From: Planctomycetota bacterium
Lineage (GTDB): Bacteria > Planctomycetota > Planctomycetia > Pirellulales > Pirellulaceae
Direction of reading: 5' to 3'
Length of the DNA stretch: 64,000 bases
Assembly (NCBI GenBank): GCA_016872725.1
Contig: VGZC01000028.1
Location: 1 to 64,000 of the forward strand
Notes under the pieces: generated by a model
The model's database searches: none
Told to the model about the DNA's origin: nothing
What the model saw: the letters and a program-made list of their open reading frames with translations, nothing else
Translations under genes and position numbers: made by a program
In this document: positions 9,269 to 17,944 of the stretch, piece by piece
Position numbering within the stretch: the first letter of the stretch is position 1
How the letters are laid out: each line of letters begins with the position of its first letter

Positions 9269-9631
9269 TCACCCGGACGCCGCACCCGGCGGATCGGTTC
9301 CTCGCGGTAGGCGCAATTCCTGAGCGGCCGTTCCAAACAACTTGCCCTGCGTGTCGCTCCGCAACGATCGGCCGGCTCCGCCATCGAGGGCATTGTACAG
9401 CATGAAATTGAGCGCCTGGACATTCGGCAACTCGAATCGCTCGACGCGATCCGTGCCGGACGAGGCGAAATGCGCCAGGATCCGGTCGGCCGTCAGTTCG
9501 CGCACCAGGAACGCGTACGACTCGGGCCGCCGCGCGATCACGCCCAGGTTGACGTGATTGCCTTTGTCGCCGCTCCGCGTGACGGCGAGTTCTCCCAACC
9601 GGATCGTCGTGGACGCGCTGGGTTCCGTCAT
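9269..9631 (-). CDS. AtuA-like C-terminal (ferredoxin-fold) domain protein
   Basis: 120 aa beginning MTEPSASTTIRLGELA, followed by VTRSGDKGNHVNLGVIAR, a signature of the C-terminal domain of AtuA proteins, and later LPNVQALNFMLYNALDGG. The start overlaps the stop of the preceding gene in an ATGA, so translation is probably coupled. In many bacteria this domain is the C-terminus of a single AtuA chain of about 590 residues; here it is a separate gene. Exact biochemical role unknown. Confidence 0.8.
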   Translation of the reverse strand: MTEPSASTTIRLGELAVTRSGDKGNHVNLGVIARRPESYAFLVRELTADRILAHFASSGTDRVERFELPNVQALNFMLYNALDGGAGRSLRSDTQGKLFGTAAQELRLPRGTDPPGAASG

Positions 9632-11070
9632 GCGTCGTTTCGCTCCGAAGTGGGCGGCAAGTCCGCGGCCGATTCGAGCCATTGCCTCGCCGTCCGAATC
9701 TCGATATGGGCTTCGACCAGATCGCGTGGAACGGTTGTGGGCCAGTACGCGAACACAGGTCGCGAGGCGCTCCGTCCGACGGCGTATCCGGCGAGTCCCG
9801 CGGGGCCGCTCGTGATAAGCGGCGCCGCTTCCTTGGTGAACCGTTCGATCGCATCCCGTCTTCGGTCCCGTGCCGAGACCCGCAGCACAACCTCGCTCGG
9901 CGATCGGTCCTGGCGGTCTTCGAGTCGTTGGAGGCCGTGGACGCACGGACGTAGGCCCGGCACGCTCTCGCCCGCGCCGAGGCACTCGATGTGGACGCGG
10001 TCGAGCGTGACGCCGGCGCGCGCGAGTCGGCCGATGATGAGTTCGGCCGTTCGCCGAGCCTTCTCGACGCAGTGCCGTCCCGCGACGACGAGCTGCACAC
10101 TCGACGTGAATCCGTCGTGATAGGCGAGCGACACCTTGTAATCGGCGGGCGGGGGAGTTCCCCGCGCGCCGCGCACCGCGACGCGATCGGCGTCCGATTC
10201 GCGCACGTCGACCGATGTGAAGTCGACGGTCACGTCGGGCGTCCGATAAGCGCGCGGATCACCGATCTCATAGACCAGTTGTTCGATCACGGAAAGCCGA
10301 TCGACGCGACCGCCGGAACCCTCGGGTTTGGTGATGATCGCATCGCCGCGCGCGTCGACTTCGGCGATCGGGTATCCGACGGCTTCGAGCTCGACGTCGT
10401 CCCACCGCACCGAGTACCCGCCCGTCACCTGCGCGCCGCATTCGATCAGATGGCCGGCGACGCTCGCGGCGGCGAGCCGATCGTAGTCGTCCCACGCCCA
10501 TCCGAAATGGTGAACGGCGGGACCCACGGTCAGCGACGCGTCGGCGACGCGGCCCGTGATGACCAGATCGGCGCGGCCTTCGAGCGCGTCGGCGATCGGC
10601 CGCGCGCCGAGGTACGCGTGCGCGGACGTGACGGGCCGATCGAGTTCGGCGAGCGGCCGGCCGGTGTCGAGATGCGCCAACGGGCATCCCGCCGCGCGCA
10701 GCGCATCGAGCCGGTCGGTCAGTTCGTCGCCCCAGATTCCGGCGATACGAAGTTCGGGAACGCCTTGGTCGACGAGCCGCCGCGCAGCCGCCTCGACGCA
10801 TGCCCGCGGATGCACGCCTCCCGCGTTCGTCACGATCCTCGGTCGATCGGGACGCGCGAGATGGTCGCGGATCGAGTCGAGCACGGTCAGGAAATCGCGG
10901 GCGTATCCGAGCGAAGGTTGTTTGCGGCGCTGATGCGCCAGGATCGACACGGTAAGTTCCGCGAGGTATTCGAGTGTCAGCACGTCGACGGACGACGCGT
11001 CGAGCAACCGGCGCGGCGCGTCGAGGCTGTCTCCGAGGAACCCGGCGGCGTTCGCGATGCGGATCGTCAT
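9628..11070 (-). CDS. atuA: Acyclic terpene utilization AtuA family protein (DUF1446)
   Basis: 480 aa starting MTIRIANAAGFLGDS. DUF1446 features include LEYLAELTVSILA, RIVTNAGGVHP, ADLVITGRVADASL, FGWAWDDYDRLA and the VTGGYSVRWDDVE segment. AtuA is required in Pseudomonas for citronellol/geraniol breakdown, but its reaction is not established. The C-terminal ferredoxin-like part is encoded by the next gene, which overlaps by 4 bp. The carboxyltransferase ends 24 bp upstream, so the three genes form an operon. The biotin carboxylase partner is not in the window. Confidence 0.83.
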   Translation of the reverse strand: MTIRIANAAGFLGDSLDAPRRLLDASSVDVLTLEYLAELTVSILAHQRRKQPSLGYARDFLTVLDSIRDHLARPDRPRIVTNAGGVHPRACVEAAARRLVDQGVPELRIAGIWGDELTDRLDALRAAGCPLAHLDTGRPLAELDRPVTSAHAYLGARPIADALEGRADLVITGRVADASLTVGPAVHHFGWAWDDYDRLAAASVAGHLIECGAQVTGGYSVRWDDVELEAVGYPIAEVDARGDAIITKPEGSGGRVDRLSVIEQLVYEIGDPRAYRTPDVTVDFTSVDVRESDADRVAVRGARGTPPPADYKVSLAYHDGFTSSVQLVVAGRHCVEKARRTAELIIGRLARAGVTLDRVHIECLGAGESVPGLRPCVHGLQRLEDRQDRSPSEVVLRVSARDRRRDAIERFTKEAAPLITSGPAGLAGYAVGRSASRPVFAYWPTTVPRDLVEAHIEIRTARQWLESAADLPPTSERNDA

Positions 11071-11093
11071 CGGGCGGTTCCCGGAAGGTCGGT

Positions 11094-12710
11094 TCAGACT
11101 TGATAAACGCCGACCCGGAACGGTTCGGAATTGGGGGCGCGGGTCACGATGGCGAGCGATTCGATGAGCGCGGTTCGGGTGGCGGACGGTTCGAGGATCG
11201 CGTCGACCCATCCCCGGGCGGCCGCGTAACGGACGTCCGTTTGCCGCTCGTACGCCTCGCCGACCCGCGCCCGCAACGCGTCGAGATCGCTCCGCTCGTC
11301 GGGGCCGACGTTCTTGGCCGTGATTTCGACGAGCGTACCGACGGCCTGATCGGCGCCCATCACCGCGCATCGGGCCGTGGGCCAGGCGAAGAGGAACCGC
11401 GGATCGAACGCCTTGCCGCACAGCGCGTAGTTCCCGGCCCCGTACGAGCCTCCCATGAGGACCGTCAGTTTCGGCGATCGGCTGTTGCTGACCGCGTTCA
11501 CCAGCTTCGCGCCCGCCTTGATGATCCCCTCCCGCTCGCTGTCCTTGCCCACCATGAAGCCGTTCACATCCTGCAGGAACAGGATCGGGAGCGTCTCTTG
11601 GTTGCAATTCAAGACAAAACGCGCCGCCTTCTCGGCCGATTCGACGTAGATCACGCCTCCGAATTCATAGTATCGATCGGGAGTCGTCACGCGGTGGTGC
11701 TGATTGGCCACGACCCCGATCGCGTAACCGCCGAGCCTCGCCGTGCCGCAGACGATCGTGCGGCCGTAGTCCGGACGGAACTCGTTCCACGTGCCCGCGT
11801 CGAGAATGCAGTCGAGGACTTCGCGGATCTCGTAATCGCGGCGCGGATCGGTCGAGACGAGCGTATCGAGTTCTTCGGGATCGCGGCGCGGCGGCCCTTC
11901 GGCGATCCGCGAGAAGGGAGGCGGCGGGTCCGCCGCATCGGGCGGACCGAGCTCGACAAGCCGCCGGATGCGGTCGATGCATGCCTCGTCGTTCGGCTCA
12001 TGGAAGTCGACCGTGCCGCTGATCGTCGCGTGCATCGTCGCGCCGCCAAGCTCCTCGCTCGACACCTGTTGTCCGATCGCGCTCTTCACGAGCGCGGGTC
12101 CGGCGAGATAGAGTCCGGACCCTTCGGTCATGAGCACCTTGTCGCAGAGCACGGGAAGGTAGCCGCCGCCCGCGACGCAGTTCCCCATGATCGCGGCGAT
12201 CTGCGGGATTCCCGCCGCCGAGATCACGGCGTTGTTGCGGAAAATGCGCCCGAAATCATCCTCGTCGGGAAACACGTCCTCCTGAAGGGGAAGGAAGATG
12301 CCAGCGGAATCCACGAGATAGATCAGCGGAAGACGATTGGCGAACGCGATGCGCTGCGCTCGAAGGACTTTCTTGGCCGTCGCCGGAAAGAACGCGCCCG
12401 CTTTCACCGTCGCGTCGTTCGCGACGATCATCTGACGTCGGCCCGCGACGCGCCCGACGCACGTGACAACGCCCGCGCCCGGAGCGCCGCCCCATTCGTC
12501 GTACATGCCGTACCCGGCCCACAGGCCCAGTTCGAGCGGAGTCGTCCGCGGATCGACGAGTCTTGTAATCCGTTCCCGGGCCGTCCATCGCCCCTTTTGA
12601 TGCTGCCGCTCGATCGCCGCCGATCCGCCTCCTTCGCGCAGCCGCCCTTCGTCGATGCGAATCCGCTCGACAAGCTCGCGCAAGTTGGACCTCGGCCGGG
12701 TCGGTGCCAT
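11094..12710 (-). CDS. Acyl-CoA carboxylase beta subunit (carboxyltransferase; methylcrotonyl/geranyl-CoA type)
   Basis: 538 aa. A biotin-dependent carboxyltransferase that moves CO2 from carboxybiotin to an acyl-CoA. N- and C-terminal crotonase-like halves are visible: ARERITRLVDP, LPLIYLVDSAGIFLP, GNCVAGGGYLPVLCDKV, and later LPILFLQDVNGFMVG, GGSYGAGNYALCGKAF and ARCAVMGADQAVGTL. AAGGAG 7 nt before the ATG at 12710 sets the start. The neighbours AtuA and enoyl-CoA hydratase point to methylcrotonyl-CoA or geranyl-CoA rather than propionyl-CoA. No biotin carboxylase/BCCP gene lies nearby, so the alpha subunit must come from elsewhere. Confidence 0.9.
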   Translation of the reverse strand: MAPTRPRSNLRELVERIRIDEGRLREGGGSAAIERQHQKGRWTARERITRLVDPRTTPLELGLWAGYGMYDEWGGAPGAGVVTCVGRVAGRRQMIVANDATVKAGAFFPATAKKVLRAQRIAFANRLPLIYLVDSAGIFLPLQEDVFPDEDDFGRIFRNNAVISAAGIPQIAAIMGNCVAGGGYLPVLCDKVLMTEGSGLYLAGPALVKSAIGQQVSSEELGGATMHATISGTVDFHEPNDEACIDRIRRLVELGPPDAADPPPPFSRIAEGPPRRDPEELDTLVSTDPRRDYEIREVLDCILDAGTWNEFRPDYGRTIVCGTARLGGYAIGVVANQHHRVTTPDRYYEFGGVIYVESAEKAARFVLNCNQETLPILFLQDVNGFMVGKDSEREGIIKAGAKLVNAVSNSRSPKLTVLMGGSYGAGNYALCGKAFDPRFLFAWPTARCAVMGADQAVGTLVEITAKNVGPDERSDLDALRARVGEAYERQTDVRYAAARGWVDAILEPSATRTALIESLAIVTRAPNSEPFRVGVYQV

Positions 12711-13214
12711 GCTTCCACTCCTTTTCCGCACTCTCCGGCAAAGGTAGCACGCCGCCGCTCACCCGGAAAGCGGTTGCGGCCGGCTCGCAACGACTCGAAC
12801 CGTTCGCGCGGAACATGTCCAAGCCGCGCGGAAACGGGAGGCCCGGCGAGCCGGTGGCGGCAAGTCGCTGTTCACGATTCAAACGCGCGCCCCGATTTGG
12901 GACGGCGCTCGACGAGCGGCCGGCCGTTCGCCGCGACGCGTCGAGTGCGGCCTTCGGCCCGCATCGATCGTTTTTTCCGCGAATGAGCCCCGTGGTCACG
13001 CGCCGAAACCGAAGAAGATCGCGATTTGGCGCGCGGAGTGCTCTCCTCTAAGAGACATTCATCGATCGTGGTCGCTTTCATTCGACCGTTTTCATGCAGC
13101 GTGATCCCGCTGATGGGCACGGCTGGCCGCAAGGCTGGTCGTGCCCTATTTTGTTTCTTGTCGCGCGGGCGCACCGCGGGACGGCGACATCGACCACCGA
13201 TCCGGAGTACGCGT
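12711..13214. other. Divergent intergenic region
   Basis: About 500 bp between the carboxyltransferase operon (minus) and a secreted esterase gene (plus). It must carry the promoters of both. The esterase frame is open upstream to 13026 but that part lacks a plausible signal peptide or conserved residues, so I leave it non-coding. No repeats or hairpins stood out. Confidence 0.45.
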
Positions 13215-14144
13215 ATGCTCGGCACGCCGCGCGCCGCCCGTTCGCGGGAATGGAAATCCACTCCTTGTCGGCCTCGTTTGTTGGGTCCGGTTCGAGCGAT
13301 CGCGGTGTGGCTCGCCTGGCACGCGATCGGATGGGCGGCCGCGGCCGGCGAACCGGAGCGGATTCCGCTTTGGAACGGCCGAGCGCCGATCGGCGACGGC
13401 CGATTCGAAAGCGCCGAGGCGTGGCTGACGATCCATGTGCCCGACAAGCCGCGCGGCGACGCGGTCGTGATTTGTCCGGGCGGAGCGTACACGGGCCTGG
13501 TGGTGGATTCCGAAGGGCATGGAATCGCCGAATGGCTCGGACGTCACGGCGTGGTCGGCGCGGTGCTCGAATACCGGCTTCCGGCGGGCCGGCATCGCGT
13601 ACCGCTCTTGGACGCGCAGCGCGCCGTTCGCCACCTGCGGGCTCGGGCCGCCGCGATCGGCATCAAGACCGACCGGATCGGCGTGATCGGGTTTTCGGCG
13701 GGAGGCCATTTGGCGTCGACATTGGGTACGCACTTCGACGCGGGTGATCCGGCCGCGTCGGATCCGATCGATCGGATGAGTTGCCGTCCCGACTTCATGA
13801 TCCTCATCTATCCCGTCATCACAATGGGCGCGGGCGGCCACTCGGGGTCGCGCGAGGCACTCCTGGGCGGGAATCGATCGGCCGAGTTGATCGGCGAGTA
13901 TTCCAACGAGACGCGCGTCACGGCCGAATCGGCGACGCCTCCGACGTTCCTCGCCCACGCGCTCGACGACACGGTCGTACCACCCGACAACAGCCGCGCG
14001 TTCCACGAGGCCATGCGAAGATCGGGCAAGGAATCGGAGCTGCTTCTCTTGCCGTCGGGCGGGCACGGCTTGAACGGCTATCAAGGCCCGATGTGGGACG
14101 CGTGGCGGCAGCGCGTGCTTGAATGGTTGAGACCCGCGGGATGA
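13215..14144 (+). CDS. Secreted alpha/beta hydrolase (acetyl-xylan-esterase-like)
   Basis: 309 aa. A hydrophobic export segment (VRAIAVWLAWHAIGWAAAAG) lies at about residues 27-46. The hydrolase fold shows VVICPGGAYTG (oxyanion region), the nucleophile elbow IGFSAGGHLAS with its Ser, an acid in HALDDTVVP and the histidine in SGGHGLNGY. This layout matches dienelactone-hydrolase/BD-FAE-like esterases that deacetylate plant polysaccharides; the substrate is inferred. The ATG at 13215 was chosen because it precedes the signal peptide. The 3' end overlaps the convergent MFS gene by 64 bp. It belongs to a stretch of exported polysaccharide-degradation genes. Confidence 0.82.
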   Translation: MLGTPRAARSREWKSTPCRPRLLGPVRAIAVWLAWHAIGWAAAAGEPERIPLWNGRAPIGDGRFESAEAWLTIHVPDKPRGDAVVICPGGAYTGLVVDSEGHGIAEWLGRHGVVGAVLEYRLPAGRHRVPLLDAQRAVRHLRARAAAIGIKTDRIGVIGFSAGGHLASTLGTHFDAGDPAASDPIDRMSCRPDFMILIYPVITMGAGGHSGSREALLGGNRSAELIGEYSNETRVTAESATPPTFLAHALDDTVVPPDNSRAFHEAMRRSGKESELLLLPSGGHGLNGYQGPMWDAWRQRVLEWLRPAG

Positions 14145-15406
14145 CGAAGCAACGACCGGCCGCCGAGCAGAAGGCAGGCGATCGACAGGAGAGCGGTTCC
14201 CGCGCACACGACAAGGAAGAAAGTCGCGAAATCGGTCGTTCCGGGCCGCGCGGCGCGGGCGAGCATCACGGCCACGTATCCCAGGTAGCCGACCGAATCG
14301 GCCGTATACATCAAGAAGCCGAGATTGCCCGGTTCGCGCGTCATCGCGATCAGTCGCTCGAACAGCGTCGTATGGACGGCGACGTACGGCAGATAGAGTC
14401 CGAGTCCGACGAGCACCATGAAGGGGAACGCGCCGATTCCGGCGGTCGCGCGGGCGGCGACCGCGATGAGGACGCATGCGAAACCGACGGCGCAGGTTCC
14501 GAGCGACGCGGCGAATGCCCTGCGATTGTCGCGGAACAGCACGGCGCCGCCGCTCGCGGCGAGCACGCCCATCGCGACGAGGATCTCGGAATGCGTGAAC
14601 GTCGCGGGAGCCGCCGGTTCGCCGAGTCCTCGCCAGAGTTCCGGCGCGAAGTCGCCTCGAAGACCGCGCGCGATCGTAACGAGCAGGTACATGGCGATCA
14701 GCGGTATCAGCCCGCCCGCGTATCGTCGCAGGAACGCGGCGCGCAGGTCCGCCGGCATGGTGACGCGCCGAGTCCGCGCGGCGATGTCCCGCGCGTCGGG
14801 CCCCGGGGTCCGCGACAACATGGCGATGAACAGGCCCATCGGCGCGGCGGCCACCAGGCCGGCGACGCTCGGCATCCACCGTTCCTCGAACCCCCATTCG
14901 AGCAGTGACGCGCCGAGCGATTTGGCGACGCCGTCGGCCAGGATGAAGCTCGTGCACAGGCCCGCCGCAAGCGCCTCGGTGAGCCGACGCCCCTCGAGGA
15001 ATCCGAGGACGATGCCGAACACCATGCCCAACGGGTAACCGTTCAAGAAGAAACAAACAACGTTCCATGGCCTTGGCAATACGGCGAAAAGAACGAGCGA
15101 GCCTTCCGCCCAGACCATCAGGGCGACCAGCGAGCGGGTTCGCCGCTCGGGCGGCAGTTCGGCGATGATCTTGATGCCGACGAACTTCGCCGTCATGTAT
15201 CCGAGCACTTGGGCGATGACAAGAAGGGTTTTGAAGTCGAGCCCACCCAGGCGGGATTCGTCGAACGGGGCGGCGGTGAACGGTTTTCGGAATCCGAACA
15301 TGCAGAAGTACGTTCCGAACGCCGCGACGGTCGCCCAAACCGCCCAGAAGGCATTGCGTTCGGATCCGTCCTTCGACGCGTCGGGCGTGGAACTCGTTTC
15401 CTTCAT
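14081..15406 (-). CDS. MFS-type membrane transporter (DUF5690-like)
   Basis: About 441 aa with roughly 12 hydrophobic helices, including FWAVWATVAAFGTYFCMFGF with FRKPFTAAPFDE after it. The FRKPF segment and overall pattern fit the DUF5690 subgroup of the major facilitator superfamily, whose substrate is unknown. Other conserved stretches are FFLNGYPLGMVFG and SFILADGVAKSLG. Two adjacent starts, 15406 and 15415, are possible with GGGAG upstream. It is divergent from the sulfatase gene and convergent with the esterase, so it may import a product of the same degradation system; this is inferred from position only. Confidence 0.78.
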   Translation of the reverse strand: MKETSSTPDASKDGSERNAFWAVWATVAAFGTYFCMFGFRKPFTAAPFDESRLGGLDFKTLLVIAQVLGYMTAKFVGIKIIAELPPERRTRSLVALMVWAEGSLVLFAVLPRPWNVVCFFLNGYPLGMVFGIVLGFLEGRRLTEALAAGLCTSFILADGVAKSLGASLLEWGFEERWMPSVAGLVAAAPMGLFIAMLSRTPGPDARDIAARTRRVTMPADLRAAFLRRYAGGLIPLIAMYLLVTIARGLRGDFAPELWRGLGEPAAPATFTHSEILVAMGVLAASGGAVLFRDNRRAFAASLGTCAVGFACVLIAVAARATAGIGAFPFMVLVGLGLYLPYVAVHTTLFERLIAMTREPGNLGFLMYTADSVGYLGYVAVMLARAARPGTTDFATFFLVVCAGTALLSIACLLLGGRSLLRHPAGLNHSSTRCRHASHIGP

Positions 15407-15489
15407 CGCGCGCATCGCTCCCTTGTCGTTTCTCGTCCCCGCATCCGCGGCGCCGCTCGACCCGCCCCCATCGGATGCGTTGGTTCCAA

Positions 15490-15555
15490 TATAATAATCG
15501 GGCCCCCGCGGGTCAGACCCTGGGGACCGTCTCCGTGGGGAAGCTTGCCCCACGG
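15490..15555 (+). promoter_or_regulatory. Possible -10 box and 5' leader hairpin upstream of the sulfatase gene
   Basis: TATAAT occurs at 15490-15495 in the AT-richest part of this divergent intergenic region; no good -35 is seen. Downstream, a hairpin with stem CCGTGGGG (15533-15540), loop AAGCTTG and return arm CCCCACGG (15548-15555) lies 14 bp before the sulfatase ATG and could affect its translation. Function is speculative. Confidence 0.35.
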
Positions 15556-15569
15556 GGGATGGAACTGCG

Positions 15570-17408
15570 ATGGAGAGTCGAACCATGGCGATGATGGCCG
15601 TTCATCGAGTGCGGCGCGATGCCGCGATGCGATTCGCGTGGGTTCTGCTGATCGGAGTCGGCGCGACGGCCGCGAGCGCGTGGGAAGCGAGGCCCGACCA
15701 TCCCAATGTTGTCGTTCTGCTCGCCGATGACTCGGGTTGGGGCGACCTGGGCATCCACGGGAATACGAATGTCACGACGCCGAATCTCGACGCGCTCGCG
15801 AGGGCCGGCGCGACGTTCGACGCGTTTTTCGTCTGTCCCGTCTGCTCGCCGACCCGCGCCGAGTTCCTCACGGGCCGATACCATCCCCGGGGCGGCGTGC
15901 GCGGCGTTTCGACGGGCCAGGAGCGGCTGGATCTGGATGAGCGGACGATCGCCGAGGTCTTCCAAAGGGCCGGGTACGCGACGGGCGCATTCGGCAAATG
16001 GCACAACGGCACGCAATGGCCCTATCATCCGCTCGCGCGCGGGTTCGACGCGTATTACGGATTCACGTCGGGACATTGGGGCGAGTACTTCGATCCGCCG
16101 CTCGACGACAACGGCGCATTTGTTCGAGGCAAGGGTTTTGTTTCGGACGACTTCGCCGACCATGCGATGGAATTCATCGAACGGAACCGTACGAAACCGT
16201 TCTTCTGCTATGTTCCGTTCAACGTTCCGCATTCCCCCTACTGCGTGCCGGCCGAATACTGGGACCGGTACCGGAACAAGCCGATCTCGATGCGAGGCGC
16301 CGATGGCCCGCGCGAATCGATCGAGGAAACGCGGGCCGTGCTCGCCATGGTCGAGAACATGGACTGGAACGTGGGACGGATCTTGAACAAGATCAACGAG
16401 CTCGATCTCGCGGAGAACACGATCGTCGTCTATTTCAGCGACAATGGGCCGAACACGGTGCGCTGGAACGGGGGCATGAAGGGTCGGAAGGGAACGACGG
16501 ACGAGGGCGGTGTTCGATCGCCGTTGCTCATCCGGTGGCCCGGGCGAATCGAGGCGGGGACGCGCGTCGAGGCGATCAGCGGAGCGATCGACCTGTTGCC
16601 CACGCTCGCCGCGCTGTGCGGCATCGCGCCGTTCCCCGACCGTCCGCTCGACGGACTCGACACCAGTCCGCTCTTGTTCGGGAAACAGCGCGCGTGGCCT
16701 TCGGACCGGATGATCTTCTCGCACTGGGCGGGGCGCGTGAGCTGCCGCACGCAGCGGTACCGGCTCGACGATCGCGGCCGGCTCTTCGACTTGCAATCCG
16801 ATCCGGGCCAAAAGACGGACGTCGCCGAGGGCCGACGGGAGACGGCCGAACGGCTGCGCGACGCGGTGGCCGCGTGGCGCGCGGACGTGTTGGGAGAGGG
16901 TTCCGGGCCCGCACGCGATGACCGGCCGTATCCGGTGGGATACGCCGAGTTCCCGGTGACGGCGCTCCCCGCGCGGGACGGTGTTCCGCACGGCGGCGTG
17001 CGGCGCAGCGCGGCGGCCCCGAATTGTTCCTACTTCGTGAACTGGACGACGGCCGACGACAAGATCACCTGGGAAATCGAAGTGAAGTCGGCGGGTGCGT
17101 ACGACGTCGACCTGTATTACACGTGCCCCGACGCCGACGCGGGGTCGACGGTGGAACTATCCGTGCGTGATGCTCGGCTGGTTGGCCGCGTGGCGCCCGG
17201 ATGGGATCCTCCGCTCATCGCCGATCAGGACGTGATTCCGCGCCCGCCGGTCGAGTCGACGATGAAGGAGTTTCGACCTTTGCGGCTCGGTACGGTCCGC
17301 CTCGAGTCGGGGCGCGGCGTTTGCGCTCTGCGAGCAATCGAGGTACCCGGCCGGCAGGTCATGGACCTGCGCATGGTCGTCCTGACGCTCCGCGCGGACG
17401 GCCGGTGA
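15570..17408 (+). CDS. Secreted sulfatase (arylsulfatase A type) with C-terminal beta-sandwich
   Basis: 612 aa. A signal segment (FAWVLLIGVGATAASAW) spans about residues 22-38. The type-I sulfatase signature CSPTR starts at Cys92, which would be converted to formylglycine. The metal-site aspartates are in LADDSGWGD (53-54), and the histidine segment FGKWHNGTQWPYHPL and YFSDNGPN follow. After about residue 470 comes an extra beta-sandwich beginning near NCSYFVNWTT, probably carbohydrate-binding. No formylglycine-generating enzyme is in the window. Planctomycete genomes carry many such enzymes for sulfated polysaccharides; the substrate cannot be read from sequence. Confidence 0.93.
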   Translation: MESRTMAMMAVHRVRRDAAMRFAWVLLIGVGATAASAWEARPDHPNVVVLLADDSGWGDLGIHGNTNVTTPNLDALARAGATFDAFFVCPVCSPTRAEFLTGRYHPRGGVRGVSTGQERLDLDERTIAEVFQRAGYATGAFGKWHNGTQWPYHPLARGFDAYYGFTSGHWGEYFDPPLDDNGAFVRGKGFVSDDFADHAMEFIERNRTKPFFCYVPFNVPHSPYCVPAEYWDRYRNKPISMRGADGPRESIEETRAVLAMVENMDWNVGRILNKINELDLAENTIVVYFSDNGPNTVRWNGGMKGRKGTTDEGGVRSPLLIRWPGRIEAGTRVEAISGAIDLLPTLAALCGIAPFPDRPLDGLDTSPLLFGKQRAWPSDRMIFSHWAGRVSCRTQRYRLDDRGRLFDLQSDPGQKTDVAEGRRETAERLRDAVAAWRADVLGEGSGPARDDRPYPVGYAEFPVTALPARDGVPHGGVRRSAAAPNCSYFVNWTTADDKITWEIEVKSAGAYDVDLYYTCPDADAGSTVELSVRDARLVGRVAPGWDPPLIADQDVIPRPPVESTMKEFRPLRLGTVRLESGRGVCALRAIEVPGRQVMDLRMVVLTLRADGR

Positions 17409-17423
17409 TCGGCCTTCCCCGCT

Positions 17424-17451
17424 CCGCCGCGCCGGACCGCGGCGGCCTTTT
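17424..17451 (+). terminator. Possible terminator after the sulfatase gene
   Basis: The stem CCGCCGCG (17424-17431) pairs with CGCGGCGG (17438-17445) across a 6-nt loop and is followed by CCTTTT. This fits a weak intrinsic terminator between the sulfatase and the DUF1080 gene. The T run is short, so termination is uncertain. Confidence 0.45.
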
Positions 17452-17536
17452 GCGGACGACGTTCGGGGCAAGTAGAATGGGGCCATCCTTCGGTCGGGTT
17501 CCGGCCGGTTCTTGATCCGCCACCGGAGCGTTTTCC

Positions 17537-17914
17537 ATGTTGATCCGCGCATTCCCGCGACACGGCGGTCGGTTGGCTTCGTTCGTCGCGCTGCATATGA
17601 TCCTCGCGCTCGCGTCCGCGCGCGGAGGGGAACCTCGACCGCTCTTCGACGGCAAGTCGTTCGAGGGATGGGAAGGTGACACGAAACAGACATGGCGGAT
17701 CGAGAACGGCGCGATCGTCGCCGGCTCGCTCGATGCAAAGGTTCCCCGCGACGATTTCCTCTGCACGAAGCGGGCGTTCGAGCATTTCGAACTCGCGCTG
17801 AAATACCGGCTCGAAGGCACCGGGGAATTCGTGAAGAGCGGCGTGCAGTTCCACGGAGACGGCAAGACGCTGATCCGGTTCGAGGATATTCGAATCGAGG
17901 AGTTGGCCGAGTAG
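17537..17914 (+). pseudogene. Internally deleted DUF1080 (3-keto-disaccharide hydrolase-like) protein
   Basis: 125 aa, in frame. A signal peptide (VALHMILALASARGG) is followed by the DUF1080 start LFDGKSFEGWEGD and the strand FELALKYRLEG. At residues 101-105 (SGVQF) the sequence jumps directly to HGDGKTLIRFEDIRIEEL, which is the usual end of the domain. The central part, roughly 80-100 residues of the jellyroll in full-length relatives, is missing. The gene is therefore an in-frame internal deletion and probably cannot fold as a complete jellyroll, though it could still be expressed. The BNR gene begins 30 bp later. Confidence 0.7.
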
Positions 17915-17944
17915 GACCGCCGCCATTTCCTTGGAGAACCCACC

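Noticed and set aside
15533-15555. Hairpin before the sulfatase as a member of the loop-invariant families
   Set aside because: Its loop is AAGCTTG, unlike CGGAG or CGCCAG, and only one copy was seen.
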